This document shows, one piece after another, positions 1 through 10,250 of a stretch of DNA of 64,000 nucleotides. The notes under the pieces were generated by a model, which made no database searches, had not been told where the DNA came from, and saw nothing but the letters and a program-made list of their open reading frames with translations. A program made the position numbers and the translations under genes. This stretch comes from Zelopaecilomyces penicillatus (Eukaryota; Ascomycota; Sordariomycetes; Hypocreales; Pseudodiploosporaceae). The stretch's first letter is position 1, and the number at the start of each line of letters is the position of its first letter. The stretch covers positions 4,154,001-4,218,000 of the forward strand of contig VCCP01000001.1 in NCBI GenBank assembly GCA_005765155.1, given 5' to 3'.

Positions 1-1156
1 GGTAGTTTGTGCGTTTTTCGGTCTGGATGGCGTTGAATTCTTTATTTTTGAGCACAAGATAGCGTTAGTTTGCCAAAACAAACAAAATTCGATAGTCTTT
101 CCAACACTTGGGTGAAGAAGCAACTCAATCAAGTGCTTTGAAACAGGAGAGCATGGGAGAAGAAGAGCTCTCTTGGCATTTCAAATTCACTTCTTGGGAG
201 GAGAGGGGGGACGGGGGAAAACAACGAAAGCACGTACTAGCAAACTCAGCTTCGAGGGGTTCCTTGAGAAAAGAAAACTCCATATCTTCGAGGGCTTTGA
301 AGACATCAGCCGGCGAGACGGTCTTTCTATTGGCAGCAACGGTGTTTTCATTGGCACTGTACACATGAACAGTGACAGAGGATGTGGTCAGTTTTTGTTA
401 ATTTTACCAGAACAGCAAAACAAGTAATGGAGATGAAGAAGATGGAAAGAGAACAAAGTTGGGGAAAGAGGGTGTGGGAAGAGAAAGGAGAGAAAGGAGA
501 CGACATACTGCGCGGCCAGGTAACTGATGAACACGGTCGCGCTCTTGCTAAGAGCTAGAATCGCATTGCCCTGCAGCTGTGTGTTGGCAGGTAGAATTCC
601 CTTGGCCAGCCTTGTAATGATGGACTTGGGGAGATTGAGATCCTATAACAAAGGGGGACGCTCGTTAGCTCGGATTCTTTGTCAAGGTGTTTTCATTTCT
701 TAAAGCAGTAAAGCCATTCACACATCTGTCGATCTGCAACCCTTTCCTGCCTCGGTGGAGGATTGCTTAGATATCAAGAACCATGCAGCATCTCGGAAGC
801 TGAAGAGATAGCAGAAGGGTTGGAAGGGGGGTTAGAGTGAGGAGGAAGGATGTGTAGAATTTGCAATCATTTACCTCAATCGTCACGGCGTCCTTGTCCT
901 TGTCCTTCTTTTCCTTTTCCTTTTCTCGGTCGTTTTCCTTTTCCTTATCATTCCCACTCTCCTTCTCCTTCTCCTTTTCCTTGTCATTCCCATTTTCCTT
1001 TTCCTTCTCCAGTGATGTCTGACGTTGCTGCTCCTTGGCCGCCTTGCCTACCGAGGCCGTCGTCGTCGATCCTCCACCACCAGCAGCCGCGGCCGCGGCC
1101 GCGGCCGCCGCCGCCACGCTGCCGCCGCTACCGACATCTGACTTTCGAGGAGGCAT
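1..1156 (-). CDS. dpb4: DNA polymerase epsilon subunit Dpb4 (histone-fold protein), 3' partial
   Basis: This is a histone-fold subunit of DNA polymerase epsilon, orthologous to POLE3/CHRAC17. By family knowledge it pairs with Dpb3 and also serves ISW2/CHRAC-type chromatin remodelers in the nucleus. Exons on the minus strand are 1156-875, 642-509, 356-238 and 39-1, with GT-AG introns of 232, 152 and 198 nt whose phases join in frame. The spliced protein shows 191 residues before the window ends. Residues 95-180 form the histone fold, with DLNLPKSIITRLAKG at its start and SPADVFKALEDMEF near its end. Residues 1-94 are low complexity: eleven alanines (15-25), a Gly/Ser/Thr stretch, then a strongly charged Lys-Glu-Asp segment (about 49-89). 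The start is the first ATG of the charged exon. The identification is strong; the exact C-terminus lies outside the window. Confidence 0.93.
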
Positions 1157-2715
1157 TTGATCTTCTTCTTCCTCTGTCCCCTTATCAACTTGCGTTCTTT
1201 TTTTTTTTTTTTTTGCCCTTGTCTAAGTCCTCCCTCCACCCCTTGAATGGGCTTGTTTTGCCAGAGCAAAAAAAGGAGGTTGGAAAAAGAATAGCCGGTA
1301 GAAAATGGAAGGTAACGTGAGATTTCCGGTTTTTGAAAAGATCAGAGAGTCCAAGTCACACGTCCTTGCTGAGACGGAAGATGCAGCAGCACCACTCACT
1401 CACTCACTCACTCTCTATTTGTTGTCTCATTCACTTCCTTGAGTCCTCCTCCCAAGAGTATCCGAAAATGAAAATAAAAAAGATCCACTCAAAGCAAAGA
1501 TTGAAAGTAAAGGTCAACAAAAAATACTTCCAAAGGCGCAGTGCTCACACCCCCTGAAGACGGGATGAAAAATCCAATTGTACTGAGGTTCTGATTTTGC
1601 GACTACCCACTGCGACCGCAATTGCAAGTAAACCCCGGCGAGATAAACAGAAGACACAAATTGACGCTTGTGAATAAAGTAGACGTGGCAGAGGGCTTCC
1701 AGGAATCGTCAATGCGAGCGCGTACACGCGAAGAAAGAAGGAAGATGGAGAGAGAAAAGGTGGCATTGGTGGTTTGGAAGGGGGTGCGTTGCGCATGGGC
1801 TAGACGCGTGCCCCGCCGTAACGCGCGCGTAAAGTGGTTTTCTGCAACTTGCAACATTGACGCCATCGGTGTCGTCGCTTGCTGCTTATTCAATACCTGA
1901 ACACATTATTCACAGTCAACTTGTGTCTTTATCCATCGACTGGTCAATGTCTATGAGTCACAAAAGATTCAAATACAGTTTGCTTTGATTGACAGTGGCA
2001 TTTAAGCTGTAATTTGTTCTCAGGCTAATGCTGATGAGACTTATTGCTATGTAATTTCCTCACAATCTCTCCCCCTCTCCATCGCCGCTAGCATGCCCGT
2101 GTCCATGGCTATCGTGCTCTTATAAGCCCAATTTCATCAGTCCCCTTTGCTCGCTGGTTTCCTACGGACTTGTATTGCATAGGCAAAAATAAAACAGAAA
2201 AAGGGTATCCGATGGGTATATCCAACATGGTTCCAACCAAGAAAAACAACGAAGCTATTGTGAAAAAAAAAAAAGTGAAAAATGAAAGACCAAGGCGCTG
2301 CCTGGACTTCGTCATGACGCGACGATGGTTGATGCCTGACATACGAATCCTCCGCAGGAGTAACGCCTGCGTATGCATGATAATGAACGAAAGCTCGAAT
2401 AAGAGAGGAGTGATGGATCTAACTGGTAGACCCCGCCATCGCGGCGAGGATGATGTCTTGAAAGTATCGCCTTCCCCGCTGTAAGCATCGCAATTGCGAA
2501 GCAAACGGAGGATGGGCTTTCCATCATCCTCGCCTAAAAGCCCGAATGGGCTGATGTGGCTTTGATGGATTCTGGCCCCGCATTGTCCTGGCCAGCGGGC
2601 CGACGGGGTGGCGAGGGCGACAATGAATCATCAAGTTCAATTTGCCTATCGGCTTGAATAATTTAGCTTGACGAATCTGATATATTTGATTCCCATTTCA
2701 AGGTATCAGAGTCGT
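1157..2715. other. Intergenic, dpb4 promoter side
   Basis: No gene is seen. This stretch lies upstream of dpb4 and downstream of the membrane-protein gene. It holds a run of 17 T at 1198-1214, which is an A tract in the dpb4 leader direction, a short CACT repeat at about 1393-1412, and an A run near 2265-2275. Open frames here are short and low in complexity. Confidence 0.6.
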
Positions 2716-3603
2716 TCAACCAATGGCACGACCAATCTCGGATCGGTGGACCACAGGGCGAGGCGACAAGCCTCCTAGGAATATCTCATCATCGGACTGA
2801 TCATGATGAGGGGTAGAGGGTGTCGAGCGGGTGGCCTTGTGGCCTGGTGGGTAGGATGATGAGGGCTTGGGGAAGGTCTCTGCAGACTGCCGGGGCGAGC
2901 CTTCGTCTGGAGTGTGAGAATACCACGTATCGCGGCCAGGGGTAGCGACACCATAACTGCTCCTGGTGCTTCGGCTACGGGCATGTCGTGGAGATGAGGG
3001 AGGGTGCTTCGCGAGACGGGAAGTGTGCCGCTTGACGTTTGTGATGAAAGCCTCGGCACCTTGGACTGACTCGTCAGTCAGACCTGGTCGAGAATTGGGT
3101 GCTCGGGCGAGAACTGGAGTGGGAGGCACGTCCATGCTGCGTTTGTTATAAGGCGGTGATTGGGGATAGTCTGTAGAGATACGAGAGCCGCCCTGAGAGT
3201 GGTTCTGGTAGACAATGACACTCGGTGGCTTTTGGATAGATCCGACAGACACGCTTTGGTGATGGTGACGAGGGTTCCCGGATCCAGTGCCGCGTGAGCT
3301 TATGGACTTTTCGTTGAACTCGCTGTTTCTATCCGCCTTCCATGATTCAATCTCCTCATCGTTAATGGGGGTGATGCCCCTGTTGAAGAATGGAGTCTTC
3401 CGTCTCCGGACTCTATAGCACAGCAATGAGGCCAACATGATCAAGACAATGGCGGGGATCGTGATGGCCAGGGCGATGGTAAGGGTGCCTCTGTTATCGT
3501 GGGAAGAAGGATGCCCGGCGGTGTTGTCTGTGTGCCCGGCGAGTGAGGGGATGGGGTGTCCAGCAGCGTCTATGCTGGTGGGTTGTCTCGAGGTCATAGG
3601 CAT
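2716..3603 (-). CDS. Single-pass membrane protein with long disordered cytoplasmic tail
   Basis: This is an intronless frame of 295 codons. No named domain is recognised. Residues about 40-63 form one hydrophobic segment (TIALAITIPAIVLIMLASLL), followed at once by the basic stop-transfer cluster RVRRRK (64-69), which suggests an N-out, C-in single-span protein. There is no N-terminal signal peptide. The N-terminal 39 residues are rich in His, Gly, Ser and Thr. The C-terminal 225 residues are rich in Ser, Pro, Arg and His and look disordered, with many possible phosphorylation sites. A short block just after the membrane segment (GITPINDEEIESWK) looks like the kind of motif conserved among filamentous-fungal homologues; that is memory, not a search. 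The start is chosen because GCCGCC directly precedes the ATG. The gene is probably plasma-membrane or endomembrane; the role is unknown. Its 5' side faces the large gene desert. Confidence 0.8.
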   Translation of the reverse strand: MPMTSRQPTSIDAAGHPIPSLAGHTDNTAGHPSSHDNRGTLTIALAITIPAIVLIMLASLLCYRVRRRKTPFFNRGITPINDEEIESWKADRNSEFNEKSISSRGTGSGNPRHHHQSVSVGSIQKPPSVIVYQNHSQGGSRISTDYPQSPPYNKRSMDVPPTPVLARAPNSRPGLTDESVQGAEAFITNVKRHTSRLAKHPPSSPRHARSRSTRSSYGVATPGRDTWYSHTPDEGSPRQSAETFPKPSSSYPPGHKATRSTPSTPHHDQSDDEIFLGGLSPRPVVHRSEIGRAIG

Positions 3604-5040
3604 GGCGGCGCAAGGCTGGAATTCACGGTGCCATTCGGAACGACGGGGTTGCTCTGAAGACTGGGTGTGCGTGTGTGAAGGTGTCTTTGCGGTCTTCGAG
3701 ATGGCGAAGAGTAATAAACGATTGGTTTGAACGAGCGGCGGCTGTCATCGGGGTGTGTTAGTCGCCAGTGTTCGGCGGTATAAATGGCTGGCTGCTGGCG
3801 AAACAGCAGTCGGGAGAGACGAACAGTAGCGTGCTGGCAGTTCAGACACTCATGTGTGAAAAAGAGTATTTCGGTCGTCTGAAGATAGATAGTCTTAGAA
3901 ACCACAGTTGATTGTCGATGAAGAAGTCAAGTTGGTTGATAATAACAAGCGGCGACCAGGCACAGTTGCCCTGCTCTAAGCAGAGGGGAGGGGGTGCCAG
4001 AAGCAGGTGGCCATGACAAGAGGAGGGCGACGTAGATGCTATATAGGTAGTATGTCGATGGTAGAACGGTGTGAGCGGCAGGGCGGGCTGCATGCAGTAC
4101 GTACATTTAGCCATGGTTCGTGAGCACAAGAGAGACTTGAGGTGTGAGTGAGAGTCGTGGTCCGTTGGTGGTGCTGGCCGAAGGGGGGAGGGGAGGGGGG
4201 TGGATAAGCACTTCACCTCCTCCACCTGCACTCTCCACCCTCGATCCACCAGCTTCTCCGCCTGGCTTGCACACTCCTGTGTCTGTCTGCACACCCCCAG
4301 ACTGACCCCAGCGCTTCTCTAGCTGTTTGTCACCCTTCATTCTCTCTCTGTCTGCCGCTGTCAATCGCTATTAATTAGACTTTGACTTTCTGTTGCGTGC
4401 TAATGCTCGTACCGAAGCCCTGGCCGGATCCCAAAAAGCAGGCGTCGGGAGCTGTAAGCGGTGGGCGGCGGCAGATGCGTCCAACTCTCGGCCACCCGTA
4501 GCCCTGCTGAAATACATGGCGTCTGGGGGTGTAATGGGCGAGTCGGTGATGCGGTATAGGTAGGTCAAGGTATAGCGTTCTACGAGAGAGAGTGTGTGTG
4601 TGCGTGAATATGTGTGTCTGGGTCTGTGTCTTGTGGAGGTGTCAAGGTGTGTGGGTTGTTGAGAGAGAGGAAGAATGAGAGACAGACAAGAGGTGTGTGT
4701 GTGGAGGACGGAACAGCAGCAGCAGAGACAAAGGTGGTGTGTCGATACGGGACTGAGTCCTAGAGGCGTGAAGGTCCGGGGGCGGGCTGGCTGGCCACTT
4801 GCTCACCACAGCGCACCCCCTCCCTCAGCATGTATGTACCTACAGCACCATATCAACAACCTGTGCTCTGGACAGCCAGGCCTGCAGAGAACAAGAGGAA
4901 GAAAGCGGTAGGTGAGCTCTTCGTGCCCAGCCTTTTGGCTGCCCAGCTACTAACTACTAAGGAATCAATACCTTCATCCCTAGTAGCTGAGTTTATTAGT
5001 GACCTGTTAACTAAAGTAGGTAATATTAGTTGTACCTAAC
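3604..5040. other. Upstream region of the membrane-protein gene
   Basis: No gene is seen. The stretch probably contains the promoter and leader of the minus-strand membrane-protein gene. On the plus strand it has G-rich and GT-rich tracts (about 4180-4202 and 4590-4660), seen as C-rich and CA-rich tracts on the coding strand. Around 4945-5040 there is a TA-rich patch with repeated CTAACTA or TTAGT-type words. Open frames of up to 150 codons overlap in several frames and look random. Confidence 0.5.
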
Positions 5041-5271
5041 CTGGCACGGTAAGGCAAATAGAAGGGAGGCGAGGGCAGACAGCATTATAAAGTCACCAGC
5101 AAAAACTCCTAGCGCTGGCCCCAAGAGCCAGTAGTAGCAGTTGGTGTGAGCACGGAATTGTCTCGTACCTTACATACAGTACCTGGCCTACTCGTGTGGT
5201 AAGCTCCGAAGTATTAGTGCCCAGGCACCATTTCTGTTCATTCCAATTTATTGTCCCACGTTTTCATGTCG

Positions 5272-5283
5272 GTGTGTGTGAGA

Positions 5284-5315
<32 letters not shown>
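5272..5315. repeat. (GT)n followed by (TA)n microsatellite
   Basis: Alternating GT from 5272, broken once by AGA, continues to 5308 and ends in ATATATA. Such purine-pyrimidine alternation can adopt Z-DNA and is prone to slippage. Confidence 0.95.
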
Positions 5316-6030
5316 GTGGTGTCATACCATCTGTATGCACTCACTCGGTCCTTTGGGCAGCGAGGGCGGAGATCTCCCTCTCTCTCTCTATTTCTCGTCT
5401 CAGGCGGTGGGCATGAGGACTTGCAAGGCCTGATACAAAACCGGCGGCTGTTGCTGGCGCGCATATCCCCTCAGATAAGTTTGCTCGTTACTGCACATGC
5501 ATATCAATCCTCTTTGTATATACCGTACGTGATAAGCTATATATCCGGCATACGTTTTATGCAGGCGTGGTGGTTGGGTATGGATGAAGGTGTCGACCTA
5601 CTGCTACTAGGTAGTAGGTAGTAGGTACCTACACTTGATACCTGTCCTCCACCACTATGCCCGTACCGAGACCGTACATACTGTACCTCGTAGCATGCAA
5701 GCTTGACTTTGGGGAGACTCGTAATGGTTCGGCCGGCCGGCTGCTAGCTCAGTGTTCAAAGGGCTTGGTTTCGGGCTTCCATTCCTGGCTGAGAGGGGAG
5801 GAGAGAGAAAAGGGTTGCCCGGAGTGGGGTTCGGCCGGCTAGGCGGGGGGACAGCAGCAGCAGAGCGCGCCATTGCAGCCCTTTGAAAGCCTCCATTGCA
5901 GCCTCCGTCGAAGCAGTTAGCGGGCCCTGTGGGCGGTGGCCGGTGGCCAGGAGGTACTGTATGTACCAAGTAGAGAGAGAGTGCCTGTCTCCAGGGAACG
6001 TGGCGCACATCGTACAAGGGGGCCGGACAA

Positions 6031-6053
6031 GATGATGATGATGATGATGATGG
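6031..6053 (+). repeat. (GAT)7 microsatellite
   Basis: Seven GAT units in tandem, directly readable, in non-coding DNA. Confidence 0.95.
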
Positions 6054-6123
6054 TGAGTGGTGCTGTTGGTGTTTGATGGCCCAGTCCCGTCAGCCAGATC
6101 TTTACCGCTAGCCGCCGCCGCTG

Positions 6124-6228
6124 TTTGCTACCTGTGCTACCTGTGCTGTACAGCAGGCACCCACCAAGCACGGGCCTGACTCGACCCACTGTAGTCTGCT
6201 GTAGTCTGCTGTAGTCCGGTGTAGTGCC
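6124..6228 (+). repeat. Adjacent short tandem arrays, periods 9 and 10
   Basis: The first part repeats TGCTACCTG with period 9 (about 6125-6150). After a gap, CTGTAGTCTG repeats with period 10 at 6189-6228: two exact copies followed by two diverged ones. The arrays do not encode a recognisable protein repeat. Confidence 0.85.
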
Positions 6229-8801
6229 GGTCCCAACGCTTGCCACTGGTTGGTGGAATGTCCGGCGGGCCATGTTAATATGTGCCATGTGCGCGTGAGC
6301 TGGCAGAGAATTGTAACAGATGTATTCGAGAACGGATGCAACAGTCGTCTGTTCCATCCATACACATGCATACTCAACATCATACACACACACACATACA
6401 GAGAAGGATTGGAAGGTGTGCATGCATGCATGTATGTACATTCAGTATTTTTAGTATAATTGCTCGTAAAGAAGGATTGTAATGCTCCCTTTTAAGCGGC
6501 CGTGTTCGGTCCTTCTGTCTGTTATCTCTTGTTCTATCTAGCATGAAAAGGCATGATGAAAGGAATGGATCTCCTTTGGCGTTTGAGCTGTCTATCCGTG
6601 GCGTTGACGCCTCACCATCAGTAGTGATAATGCCCATCATGTTATTACAGATTTCGTCTACTTCGTACCTGATTTCTTCATCCCCCCAGACGCGCGCCCC
6701 ATTATGCTACTCCATACAATGAGTATCCATTGGTACAAGCCGAGGTACTGTTCGGAGTACACTTGATGCAATACAGCTTTGCACCCACCACACTAGACCT
6801 AATACTCATAACCAATGCGACACTTTCCCCCATGGAGGCTGGCTAGTAGACCTGATGATCCCCTATTGATTTGAAAGAAAATACCCAGCCCTCCCAGGTT
6901 TTTTTTATTTTATCAAGGATAAACAGGTAATTAGGTAGGTAAGCGATGGTGTTAACTCGCTGCTAATACCACCTCCCGAAAGGAAGAAGGATTTTGGACG
7001 GCATGGCAAGGACGGGACAAGGAACGTTTAAACGGCCGTCTGCCAGCTTTAGTACTACAACACAGGTGTAAGTACACCTAATTCCCTACTGCGGTGTACT
7101 GTGAGTGGTGCCGCTGCTAGTACCGTTATTTTTTCCCTTAGTCCATTGCTACTGTACCTTTCTCTCGCCCATGCCATGCTGCAGACAAAGACTACCTTGC
7201 CTACCTTATTCTCGGCTTATTTTTGAAATCTTGTTGTTCCATGCTTTTACCTACCTTTGTTTAGGCAATACAACCCTGATCTGTGCCACATAACCTAGTA
7301 TGCTGCTCTTTTTTCGTAGTACCTGCAGTAATGTATTTGAGGTAGGTACTTATTAACGGCGGTGGCGGCGGCAATACACGGTCCATGCTGTCCCGAACAA
7401 GGCAAAAACCATCACATCGAACTGTTAATACGGCGTGCCCGACGGTGGGCGGCTTTGGGCTTTGGCTTTGGTTTTCTTGCGTGCATCGGAAAGGGGCCAT
7501 ACAAGGCGTTCAGCTTTGACTGGACTTATTGCCATAGGAGAGACCAACGCCCATACTAAAGTTCACCGAGGCTATCTTGTTTGGGACCGACCTCTCTTTT
7601 TTTTTGGTTGTTTGATTTTAATACATCTGATCTATCGAATGTTGAAAAGCCCCGGATGTTAGTGTACCTTATTGTGCGGGCTAGGCCACTAGAAGTAGCT
7701 TATGGGGTGAGGAGTGCTGGCCATGTTGTATGCCGAACGGAGAAAGACGCCGGTATAACTCCGGCACTCACGTGAGCTGGGATGGTTAGTAGGTACCTGA
7801 TGCTAAGCCTAACCGAGGGTCTCAAAAAAGTTCGAGTTGATTGACCTTTTGTCTGCTCATCTACCTCGTGAATATTGTAATATTGATCTATTTGTAAGTC
7901 TCCCATCACATACAGCTAATATTACATATTGTTCGGCAGAGTCGCCGTCCATCTCACAAATCTTCCAGATCCGGACTGTCTCGGAGCAAAAAGATGGAAG
8001 AACCACCACGCACGCACCACATTCCGTCCGGACCGCAACACGGCCCACTCCCTCCAACATGGGCTGATGGCGTGGGTTTTTGGTTGTCAGCGCGGATGCG
8101 CTAATCCTCACTGGGTAGTAGTACAAACACATAATTACAGATAGGTACCTAGGTACTTACTTGGTGTATGGTATTGTTCCGCACCAACCAGTCAGCCCAG
8201 GTCGCCGTTCTGGCCGCATCAATGGCACCAGGTGAGAGCAAAAGGTCAGGACAGGTCTGCCTCTGGTCTGGTCTGAGACATGCCGCAGGGGGCACGTCCT
8301 CTCTTTTCTTTTCTTCCCCATGTTATGCTGGAAGTGTAGGTGGCCAGTATTCAAATACAAAGAGAGCGAGGCCTGAACAAGAGGTGTCGTCCGTACCCGC
8401 ATCGGAAACCACAGACGGATTCGGAGATTCAATGGAAATAAAACCACCCACCACTGGAATGGACATGTAACTGTCGCTGCGGACTCGCTGCGGAAATGTC
8501 TCATGATGCCATGGTAGCATACGGGTTTCCCCGGCTATTTGCCCTTTTCATACCTACCTATAGTACTAATTACCCCATACTATTAGAGTATCAGAAAGGG
8601 CTATAGAATTGCCAGTTCGTGGCGTTGAGGGGGACAACGCGGGGATTGATGGTTAAGGAACAAGCACATGATGCAAGGCTACTGCTCCCTAAAACACAGT
8701 GACTACAGTACTAGATTTTGTATAGCGGGCATACTTAAAAGGCGAAAAAAAAAAAAGAAGAAAAAATACAGAGGCTGGCTTTTTTTTAGGTCTCACGCCC
8801 C

Positions 8802-8828
8802 CCTCCTCCTCCTCCTCCTCCTCCTCCC
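8802..8828 (+). repeat. (CCT)n polypyrimidine microsatellite
   Basis: Nine CCT units flanked by a C run and a T run. The tract is mirror-symmetric and purely pyrimidine on this strand, the type of sequence able to form triplex H-DNA. Confidence 0.95.
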
Positions 8829-10213
8829 CTTTTTTTGTTGTTTTGGTTCTAGGTGTGCGGAGTACACAATGGTGAGTTGGTGAGAGTGGTGAGAGTGGTG
8901 GTGAGCGGTGGTGGTGGTTGGGATGGCTCAATGCAAGGGAGGCTTCGAAAAAAAGACGTGACAGCCTCGGGCGGGTCAGCTCGACAGCGGGTTGGCTGGT
9001 TTCTTTTCGTTTCCCCCCTCACACGAGGTGCTAGAAGTAATGGGCCAAAAAAAAAGAAAGAAAGGACAATAATTATCCGTCTGTAGGCAACTCCAAAAAG
9101 CACCCCACAACCCTTCCCAGCTCAAAACGTGTTGTTGGTGGTGGCGGTGGTGGTTGCTTCCGCAGGCCCGGAGGTGGATTCTCTCTTCTCGATTTGCGGC
9201 GGCGGATTCGCGGACCGCAGATGCAGGAAGGGGGGGGGGAGAAAAAGTAAATAAAAAAAAGAGGGCAAAAAAGGATGATGAGAAAAAAACATGGATGGAT
9301 GGAACATTCCTCAGCATGGCGTCTGGCACAAAACGCACCCACCACCACCATGTGGGTTACACAGCATACTACTGTATAGTGATACATACTACAGACAGGT
9401 CTATCCATGCCATGCTCAACACCCTCACTCACTCACTCACACTTATTGAAGCTTCGATCTCTTTCTCAGGGGGGGGGGAATGATGTTGAATATGTGGATG
9501 GACAATCTCGCCCCCAAAAACCGTCCGCTTGTGGCCCCCTTTCTCTTTTTACTTTTTTACTAAAAGCCGGCAGTGGGTTAGTATTCTTTTGTGCAGCAGT
9601 GAATCTGCCGCCCATCTCGCCTACACCAATTGGCGTCTTTTTAATTTTTTTGCGGCCCAAGGACGATCCGAAAAAGAGAACCAAACATCCGCCGCCCACT
9701 TTCCTTCTTCCCGTTCCGTCCCTTTCTTCGAGTTAATTTACTCCATACACACTCCATCTTTCTTCTTTGTCATCCCACTTACACTCACGTTTTGTACACT
9801 CACTCACTTAAACACCGTACCGTCCCGTGTAAGACTCGTGCCCAAAAAAAAACCCGGATGTAGGTGTGAGCGGGCGTGAAGGGCTGAAAGTTTTACACAG
9901 GAAGGAAAAAAAGAAACATCACATCATTACTACCGTACTACTGCTACTAAATGTAAGTCATCCGCAACGGGCGGCCGCGGCCCCCCCAGACGGGAAGTAA
10001 AAGAAAAGCTTAGGACAGCAAAAGATTACACGTCGTTTTTTTGTTTAAAAGATATTCCTTTTTATTTGGTTTGTTTGCGACGGGGTTGACGGGCGGGAAT
10101 GCGCAGAAACGTGGGAAAGAATAGAAACCCTTAATACCGCTACCGTGCCATGACAGCGGGTTGACAGCGGGTTGATTGTGCGGTAGGAATTACCACCTTT
10201 TACCAGAGACGGC

Positions 10214-10244
<31 letters not shown>
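10214..10244 (+). repeat. (TA)n/(TGTA)n microsatellite
   Basis: ATATATA followed by about six TGTA units. It lies in non-coding DNA. Confidence 0.95.
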
Positions 10245-10250
10245 CGATGA

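Larger units (their letters stand above)
5041..8700. other. Gene desert, microsatellite-rich part
   Basis: No gene is supported. The stretch contains a GT/TA microsatellite (5272-5315), a TAGGTAG-type repeat ending in the palindrome TAGGTACCTA (5606-5632), a GAT repeat (6031-6053), two short tandem arrays of period 9 and 10 (6124-6228), CA and GCAT tracts (6383-6436), and more GGTACC words near 7790 and 8142. All open frames are short, overlap in several frames, and draw their residues from the repeats. Confidence 0.55.
8701..10250. other. Gene desert, homopolymer-rich part
   Basis: No gene is supported. The stretch is dominated by A runs (about 8743-8766 and 9048-9062), a CCT microsatellite (8802-8828), two runs of ten G (9230-9239 and 9469-9478), CACT repeats (9425-9441) and a TGTA microsatellite (10214-10244). 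The apparent open frames encode only low-complexity Phe, Lys, Pro and His stretches. Confidence 0.55.
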
